Shown here: positions 9,401-12,996 of the stretch, piece by piece | How positions within the stretch are numbered: the first letter of the stretch is position 1 | How the letters are laid out: each line of letters opens with the position of its first letter | Assembly: GCA_937888735.1 (NCBI GenBank) | Contig: CALASN010000043.1 | Location: 1-12,996, forward strand | DNA: 12,996 nucleotides | Reading direction: 5' to 3' | Source: UBA5499 sp002426275 | Lineage (GTDB): Bacteria > Bacillota > DTU084 | Notes under the pieces: model-generated | Seen by the model: the letters and a program-made list of their open reading frames with translations, nothing else | What the model was told of the DNA's origin: nothing | Databases searched by the model: none | Position numbers and translations under genes: made by a program

Positions 9401-9787
9401 TCGTTCAGGCCAGTTCCAGGGCTGACGGTTAATGGCGGCTATGAGCTGCAGTATAATAAGTCCACCAGCACCGGCACAAGTGTCAGACCTTTTACCAACG
9501 TTCTTACGGCCTATGGCAGCTATCGGTTCAGCAATAAAATTCAGGGCACGGCCAATCTCAGCTTATCTGATAATGCGCGCAGCTACAGTGCAGCTTACGA
9601 TCCCGATGCTCAAGGCAGTGGCTATGGCAGAAAGCTGGAAGGCACTGTCGGGGTCAATTACACTTTCAGTCCCAGCGTTCAGATGAATTTGGACTGGCGG
9701 CTCATCGGCTATCAAGACGATCAGCGGACGGCAGGCGCGGGTTACCTGGGTAATGTAATCACAACGAAATTAGTCGGCACCTTTTAG
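6437..9787 (+). CDS. Large outer-membrane beta-barrel-like surface protein, function unknown
   Basis: A 1116-residue exported protein that I cannot assign to a named family. The GTG at 6437 is supported by a strong upstream Shine-Dalgarno site. Residues 1-18 form a signal peptide with an AFA cleavage site, followed directly by AGYSTS; there is no lipobox. The mature chain is rich in Gly, Ser, Thr, Asn and Tyr, almost free of Cys, and shows alternating hydrophobic/polar strands over most of its length. The last residue is Phe, the usual end signal for insertion by the Bam machinery. A strand motif occurs twice: around 183-218 (ending SYEYSQ) and around 560-613 (with GVDYQLDYSTGEIVL, ending IQYKY). 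Each has an acidic-Tyr 'DY' element followed by an 'I-x-Y-x-Y' strand. The region from about 660 to the end looks like a long barrel of paired strands. It is the last gene before a terminator. Outer-membrane location is a well-supported inference; transport, adhesion or structural roles are all open. Confidence 0.75.
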   Translation: MNRWTCALLLLLPCQAFAAGYSTSIGDSDIMISGQKTISYRYAFALGNQKRFSGDNYLSLGGTIDNQSTFLTINGTVPDKFSIVGTLSDGTYMGSQANIEIKAKNLGLYLGDISANLSGGEFGSFNKSLNGIKAEGDWGKTKFTLITSQLQSQSKTETFQGNGTTGPYRLEYGYEIIEGSETVKVDGKVQLRNQDYYFSGDSLYFYKFLYNSNTIQISYEYSQIFNLNPGTLSGFRGTTQIGDKISLGTTVFRQTTNKYATGAVYRGLDTYDRAEFEAAANGENGEGGYTFQVQYWPLIDNSDSPVTVYIYTNDPATPAKYWSNQYNQYTQEPGDNVTVVSAKGLVTLKDLREMEDHKEEISRVEVEYYYQISFPKTYAETYSEERLPSDTGDGYLSFPFSQTPQQEERVYGKAYLEYTPVAGTKKTANLYADDFKEEQGAVLIKKSIFGDVSPEQIKEIALTFFYILPTDPEAEADYRANTTVVTLDARAQLTPRIALQGEVGFSSGNRSADELYFAKTLDKEFMLANGALEENGSFWFLYLSRFQGTNRFPLPVEPMSETISLRKTSGTTTTLMRGVDYQLDYSTGEIVLGEKASDIINDPAFDSITIQYKYLDEEAIKNEGDVVTGLGAIVGGTANFDKASFNVNWRTLGRNFNPLGMDRSAGYGSKELSRLTAGVTLRPASYLQLSSNVNRSENVNVVKQSEDSEDLYTENNQINNEMRLSVPGWPSLTLANSRSLAPDSDRISNSITTNYNWKIFNFTAKVGASDYQYEVESGDVRKAYQQNTLERKFTVAARPSSKFSSSYTFLNSIQGTQKDTTTNTTSDSHDLSLEYRPSTRLTLGGGYNVQVLGSGMNIQRGNLNFTNTVSAKTTLRGNITRTMDPSSYYGGSVSDYGNISWDYNYTTHLGFGTSLYLSNNVYGNGSFSRYGEVKGSVKYRPQLSSLKQKDALLTWTNSYRPSAYFTISTTTPQATPTESQTASSSLTLSFRPVPGLTVNGGYELQYNKSTSTGTSVRPFTNVLTAYGSYRFSNKIQGTANLSLSDNARSYSAAYDPDAQGSGYGRKLEGTVGVNYTFSPSVQMNLDWRLIGYQDDQRTAGAGYLGNVITTKLVGTF

Positions 9788-9809
9788 AGAAGCCCTTCGG
9801 GGCTTCTTT
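9788..9809 (+). terminator. Rho-independent terminator with UUCG tetraloop
   Basis: AGAAGCCC at 9788-9795 pairs perfectly with GGGCTTCT at 9800-9807 around a TTCG loop closed by C-G, the very stable cUUCGg tetraloop. It begins one base after the stop codon of the outer-membrane protein gene. The T tract is short (T7-9 of the site, then GCCG and a later T5), so termination may be partial. It marks the end of the five-gene run. Confidence 0.85.
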
Positions 9810-9829
9810 GCCGTCTAGTTTTTAAGAGA

Positions 9830-9848
9830 CTTAATTAAAATGATTAAG
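9830..9848 (+). promoter_or_regulatory. Imperfect palindrome, candidate operator for the ROK repressor
   Basis: CTTAATTAAAATGATTAAG is an inverted repeat with perfect 6-base arms (CTTAAT at 9830-9835 and ATTAAG at 9843-9848) and a 7-base AT-rich centre. It lies 16 bases before the ROK start, between the terminator and the Shine-Dalgarno site. Autoregulation through such a site is common for ROK repressors; binding here is an inference. Confidence 0.4.
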
Positions 9849-9864
9849 ATAGTGAGGCAGGCAG

Positions 9865-11196
9865 ATGCAAAATATCGCCACTTCGGTGCAGCTCAAAGAG
9901 AGAAACATGGCCCGTGTCATGACCATCATTCGCACCCGCGGTCCCATTTCCAGGATCAACGTTGCCAAGGAACTCGATCTGAGCCCCCCGACGGTCTCTA
10001 GCGTAGTGGAAGAACTGCTGGCCGATCGTTTGGTTGAAGAAGTGGGAGTGGGCTTATCCGGAGGAGGCAGGAAACCGGTGCTCTTGGCCTTGAAACCGGA
10101 TGCGGCTTATGCCTTGGGCGCGGATTTTTCCGATCAGTCCGTGAAGGTGGCGGTGGTAGACCTGGCGGGGCGAGTGGCTGAGAAGCGCGAAAAGCATTTT
10201 GGCAAGAGTGCGGCATGGTCTGAAATGGTAGCCGCGCTGGGGGATTTTTCCCAGGAACTGGGAGAGCGCTATCCTGTGGCCGGACTGGGAGTGGCTGCGC
10301 CTGGAATCGTCAGTCCAGAGGGAATGTTGCATTATGCCAGCCTGCAGGACTGGCATAATTTGCCGCTGCGGGAAGATTGCGAGGCTGTCTTCTCCGGGAT
10401 AGTGGCGGTGGAAAACAATGTCCGGGCCATGGCCTTGGGAGAATATTGGTTTGGCGCAGGCGAGCAGTTGCAGAATTTGATCATGGTACGCATAGGAGGT
10501 GGCGTCGGTTCCGGAATCGTTTTGGACGGGCAGATTTTCCGGGGCGATCTGGGAGCGGCAGGGGAAATCGGCCACATGACAGTGGAGCCTGGCGGGCCTA
10601 AATGTAGCTGCGGTAACCTGGGGTGCCTGGAAGCCGTCGCCGCCGTTCCCGTTTTGCTGGAGAAATTCGGCGGTTCGGAGACGGATTTGGCGGCGGCTTT
10701 AGCCCGGGCAGATCAGAGAGCCGGCGCGATTGTGGAAGAAGCGGGGGAAGCGCTGGGCATCGCCCTAGCCAACTTGATCAATTTGCTTTCGCCCCGCCTG
10801 ATCGTGCTGTCCTGTCCCTTGGAGGAGCTTTTGACGAGCTTGCTGCCAATTGTGCGGCGGGTTGTTCAACGGCGATCCATCTCATGGCAGCGGGGCAGAG
10901 TGGCCATCGTCGCTTCGGATCATGGACAGAACGCTTCTGTGGTGGGAGCAGCCACTTTGATTTTGTCAAGGCTCTTAAGCCAGCCGCGGACGTTTTTTCT
11001 AAAGACTGCAACAAATGCCTATACAGGCACGAGGGCACCGAAAAATCCGTCAGAGGCCGAAAAACCGGGCGGCAGCCGGGGCAATGGCGGAACTCACGGC
11101 GGCAGCGTTACGGAAGGCAATGATAATCCTGCAAACGGTATTGAAGGTGAAGTGCTTTATGACGCATCGGCTCCGAATGAAGAAAATATGATCTGA
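9865..11196 (+). CDS. ROK-family transcriptional repressor (XylR/NagC type) with a foreign C-terminal extension
   Basis: Sugar-responsive DNA-binding repressor. The ATG at 9865 follows GTGAGG (9852-9857) by 7 bases. Residues about 14-60 form a winged helix-turn-helix (ISRINVAKELDLSPPTVSSVVEELL). The ROK sugar-binding fold follows, with GLGVAAPGIVSPEG, ENNVRAMALGEYWFG, the ExGH block ending at His237, and the zinc ligands Cys247, Cys249 and Cys254 in CSCGNLGCLE. The kinase-type DxGGT phosphate loop is replaced by DFSDQS, and the catalytic 'NDAN' is replaced by NNVR, so it should bind sugar but not phosphorylate it. The fold is complete near Pro374 (about 10,986). The remaining 68 or so residues are unlike ROK proteins: low-complexity Gly/Asn/Pro sequence that flows into the N-terminal region of a solute-binding lipoprotein (GEVLYDASAPNEENM). 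The terminal stop arises only from a frameshift at about 11,191. The gene is thus probably a fusion product. The effector sugar is unknown. Confidence 0.88.
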   Translation: MQNIATSVQLKERNMARVMTIIRTRGPISRINVAKELDLSPPTVSSVVEELLADRLVEEVGVGLSGGGRKPVLLALKPDAAYALGADFSDQSVKVAVVDLAGRVAEKREKHFGKSAAWSEMVAALGDFSQELGERYPVAGLGVAAPGIVSPEGMLHYASLQDWHNLPLREDCEAVFSGIVAVENNVRAMALGEYWFGAGEQLQNLIMVRIGGGVGSGIVLDGQIFRGDLGAAGEIGHMTVEPGGPKCSCGNLGCLEAVAAVPVLLEKFGGSETDLAAALARADQRAGAIVEEAGEALGIALANLINLLSPRLIVLSCPLEELLTSLLPIVRRVVQRRSISWQRGRVAIVASDHGQNASVVGAATLILSRLLSQPRTFFLKTATNAYTGTRAPKNPSEAEKPGGSRGNGGTHGGSVTEGNDNPANGIEGEVLYDASAPNEENMI

Positions 11197-12394
11197 AGGT
11201 TAAAACTTTCTTGATAGGTGTTGACCAGGAGACAATGATACCTGCAAAAGGAAAAGACAAAATGACCGATGTCTGGTATGACAGGTCAAGAGAGGTTGAA
11301 GCCAAATACAATTGGAAAATTGATTATGTATTTAAAGCAGGCACAAATCATATACATGCGTTTAATACCTCTGCCATGGCCGGGGCTTACTATGCAGACG
11401 CCATATATGGAGGTGCGATGCATGCCTTTCAGAACCGGAATAAAAATAATTCAATTGTACCTCTTGATGATTATATTGGTTTTACGAGCGGCCATCTGGA
11501 ACCGAATGTCAGAATGCAACAGTATTTGGGGGCAAGCATTGGGGCATATCGCCCGCATTAGGCAGCAATTATATTCACTATGATAAAAATTCACTGCAAA
11601 GGGAAGGCTTGCCTGATTTATATCAGTTAATGGAAAGCGGGCAATGGACATGGGACCCTTTGCGGATATTGCGTCTCAAACAACAAAAGATTTTAATGGC
11701 GACGGAATAACCGATCAATATGGATTTGACTTCAATGGAGGAAATTCGAATTCCGGGTATAATCTGTTTATACAGGACCTGGCATTTTCCAATGATGCCG
11801 AGCTTGTCAGGGAAGAAAACGGATACATGGTCCGGAATATTACATCAATGCAGTACATAAGAGCAATAAACGTTTTCAATGATTTGAAAAATTTATACAA
11901 AGTACTGCCTCCCTTCGGCGATCAGTCAAAGCCATTCAGAAACGAAAGGGCTGCAATGATTCACGGAAGTGCAATTCTGACTAAAATAGCCAGCGGATTC
12001 CGGATAATTGCGGAATTGTACTTTCCCCGGCAGGACCGGGTGCAAACGGATGCAATGCATAGTCTAAAAATGTGCAGATGATGTGCGTACCCACTGCAGT
12101 TGATAATGCTAAAGTCAATATCCGCGTTCTTGCAGATTTATATGATGTATGGAATGAAAGCAAGCCTACATATATTACATTCGCTGAACTGATAGAAGAC
12201 AACCGGAGCTTAGAGGCAAATCCTGATTTAGTACCGTTTTTCAGAAAAGCATACAATCTGGTGCCAATGCCCAGGTCGGCATATATTAGCACTACTGTAC
12301 TGGGAAGTATAATTACAAGCTTATCTGCGGATATGTAGACAATAATGTACCGGCAGGAACAGCTGCAGAAAAAGTAAGCGCAGTGCTAACGTAA
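11035..12394 (+). pseudogene. Sugar-ABC transporter extracellular solute-binding lipoprotein, frameshifted and lacking its signal peptide
   Basis: A family-1-like extracellular sugar-binding protein of the clostridial type can be read across three frames. Frame 1 gives a Gly-rich linker and LYDASAPNEENM to about 11,190. Frame 3 from 11,193 gives LKVKTFLIGVDQETMIPAKG and on to RMQQYLG. Frame 2 from 11,531 gives GKHWGISPALGSNYIHYDKN and ends with QWTWD. Frame 1 from 11,659 gives FADIASQTTKDFNGDGITDQ and on to MIHGSAILTKIASGF. Frame 3 from 12,003 gives DNCGIVLSPAGPGANG, an in-frame TAG at 12,060-12,062, then SKNVQMMCVPTAVDN and on. Frame 2 from 12,323 gives CGYVDNNVPAGTAAEKVSAV, ending at TAA 12,392-12,394. 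All five shifts equal loss of one base. No signal peptide, lipobox or start codon remains: the N-terminus is joined in frame to the ROK repressor. Such proteins normally feed two permease genes, which are absent here. It is either a decayed gene or a region with sequencing errors. Confidence 0.82.
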
Positions 12395-12427
12395 AATAAA
12401 CAATAAAAATAACCGGCTTATGCGGAC

Positions 12428-12450
12428 ATTGTGCATACTTGCGGCACAAT
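12428..12450. repeat. Inverted repeat upstream of the GH130 gene
   Basis: ATTGTGC at 12,428-12,434 is repeated in perfect inverted form as GCACAAT at 12,444-12,450, with 9 bases between. It lies 43 bases before the GH130 start in the 99-base gap after the solute-binding pseudogene. It is not followed by a T run, so it is not a typical terminator. An operator for a LacI- or ROK-type regulator is possible but unproven. Confidence 0.35.
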
Positions 12451-12493
12451 ATGGAGGCAAATCCGGAAGCAGAAGGAAATGAAGGGGAATGGA

Positions 12494-12946
12494 ATGGAAC
12501 TGGTAAAGACAGCGAAGAACCCCATTATAAGGCCGGTGGATATAAAGCCGTCAAGGCCTGATTTTGAAGTAATATGCGCATTTAATGCAGGAGTAGCGCA
12601 GTATGAAGGGGAAGTACTACTCCTTATAAGAGTTGCGGAACGTCCCGTAAATACCAAGAGCAATTATTATTTATCACCGATCTATGACGAGGAAAGCAAA
12701 AATCTGGTCATTAAGGAATTTGATAAAAGAAGGAATGACTTTGATTTTTCGGATCCAAGAGTAATAATTACGCCTGAAGGTACATATCTGACGTCAATAT
12801 CGCATTTGAGAATAGCAAGAAGCTGTGACCGTATAAATTTTGAGGTTGACGAGCGGCCTGCGCTGTTTGCGGAAAACATGTATGAACAATATGGTATTGA
12901 AGATCCGCGTATTACGTTAATTGATGGTGTTTATTATATTAACTAG
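12494..12946 (+). pseudogene. Truncated GH130-family beta-mannoside phosphorylase/hydrolase
   Basis: The first 150 codons of a glycoside hydrolase family 130 protein. This family uses phosphate or water to split beta-mannosides such as mannosyl-glucose or mannobiose in the cytoplasm. The ATG at 12,494 follows AAGGGG (12,482-12,487) by 6 bases. Visible family blocks are the opening NPIIRP, FNAGVAQYEGEVLLLIRVAER, FDFSDPRVI, YLTSISHLRIARS and YGIEDPRITLIDGVYYIN. The acid Asp and sugar-binding residues of this half (IEDPRIT) are present. The frame stops at TAG (12,944-12,946) in the middle of a block that in relatives usually continues YYINYTAVS, well before the usual length of about 300-340 residues. 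The last 50 bases of the window show no clear continuation in any one frame. ATA and AGA codons are common, as in the solute-binding pseudogene and unlike the genes before 11 kb. Family assignment is secure; whether the stop is biological or an error is not. Confidence 0.8.
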
Positions 12947-12996
12947 ACAGTCAAAAGTTCTCACGCGCCACATAGAAAAAAAGTAACTCTTTCAAA

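Noticed and set aside
10054..10575. Long minus-strand open frames opposite the ROK gene, and similar ones opposite the M20 and OMP genes
   Set aside because: They are Ser/Pro/Arg/His-rich products of reading GC-rich genes backwards, without ribosome binding sites or recognisable domains.
11040..11080. Near direct repeat CCGAAAAATCCG / CCGAAAAACCGG as a recombination or insertion scar at the ROK-lipoprotein joint
   Set aside because: The copies are short, imperfect and only about 20 bases apart, and no second copy flanks the AT-rich segment. It is not enough to claim a target-site duplication.
11528..11532. Programmed -1 frameshift at the G5 run
   Set aside because: No slippery heptamer plus pseudoknot is evident, and four further shifts in the same direction would all need to be programmed.
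11644..12081. A separate 145-residue protein starting at ATG 11,644
   Set aside because: Its sequence is the middle of the solute-binding protein, continuing directly from the upstream frame at the QWTWD block. The ATG is accidental and has no ribosome binding site.
12072..12338. A separate 88-residue protein starting at 12,072
   Set aside because: It is the C-terminal part of the same solute-binding protein in another frame and has no supported start.
12060..12946. Amber recoding: both in-frame stops within the damaged genes are TAG (12,060-12,062 and 12,944-12,946)
   Set aside because: The same region needs five frameshifts that recoding cannot explain, and after the second TAG the sequence does not continue as a conserved GH130 in that frame. 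The intact OMP gene also ends with a normal TAG at 9785-9787. General damage is simpler.

Overview
The window reads as two unlike pieces. Positions 1 to about 11.0 kb are GC-rich, intact, densely packed plus-strand bacterial DNA. Strong Shine-Dalgarno sites, GTG starts and a ROK repressor suggest a Firmicutes-type genome. Two large secreted proteins with outer-membrane beta-barrel features suggest a cell with an outer membrane. Together these point to a diderm Firmicutes lineage (Negativicutes, Limnochordia or Halanaerobiales type). This is an inference; no ribosomal RNA or other firm taxonomic marker is present.

Layout of the intact part: a MATE-family exporter (164-1540), an M20D amidohydrolase (1583-2779), an M1-type zinc metallopeptidase fused to a probable outer-membrane barrel (2822-5614), truA (5616-6365) and a 1116-residue outer-membrane beta-barrel protein (6437-9787). 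All lie on the plus strand with gaps of 42, 42, 1 and 71 bases, followed by a UUCG-loop terminator (9788-9809). They could form one transcription unit. No single pathway unites them, although the M20 and M1 enzymes suggest peptide or amino-acyl scavenging and three of the five products are envelope proteins.

Next comes a ROK-family transcriptional repressor (from 9865) with a near-palindrome just upstream (9830-9848) that could be its own operator. Its ROK fold is complete by about 10,990. The reading frame then runs on, without a stop, into a Gly/Asn-rich linker that belongs to a sugar-ABC solute-binding lipoprotein whose signal peptide is gone.

From about 11.0 kb to the end the DNA is AT-richer, uses many ATA and AGA codons, and is broken. 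The solute-binding protein can be followed through all three frames in the order 1-3-2-1-3-2. That is five shifts, every one equal to loss of a single base and each explainable by a shortened short homopolymer, plus one in-frame TAG. It is followed by a GH130 glycoside phosphorylase/hydrolase that stops at TAG in a normally conserved block after about 150 codons. This tail is either a decaying imported carbohydrate-use island fused to the host repressor gene, or a chimeric or poorly sequenced contig end. The sequence alone cannot decide. I found no tRNA, rRNA, CRISPR array or transposase.
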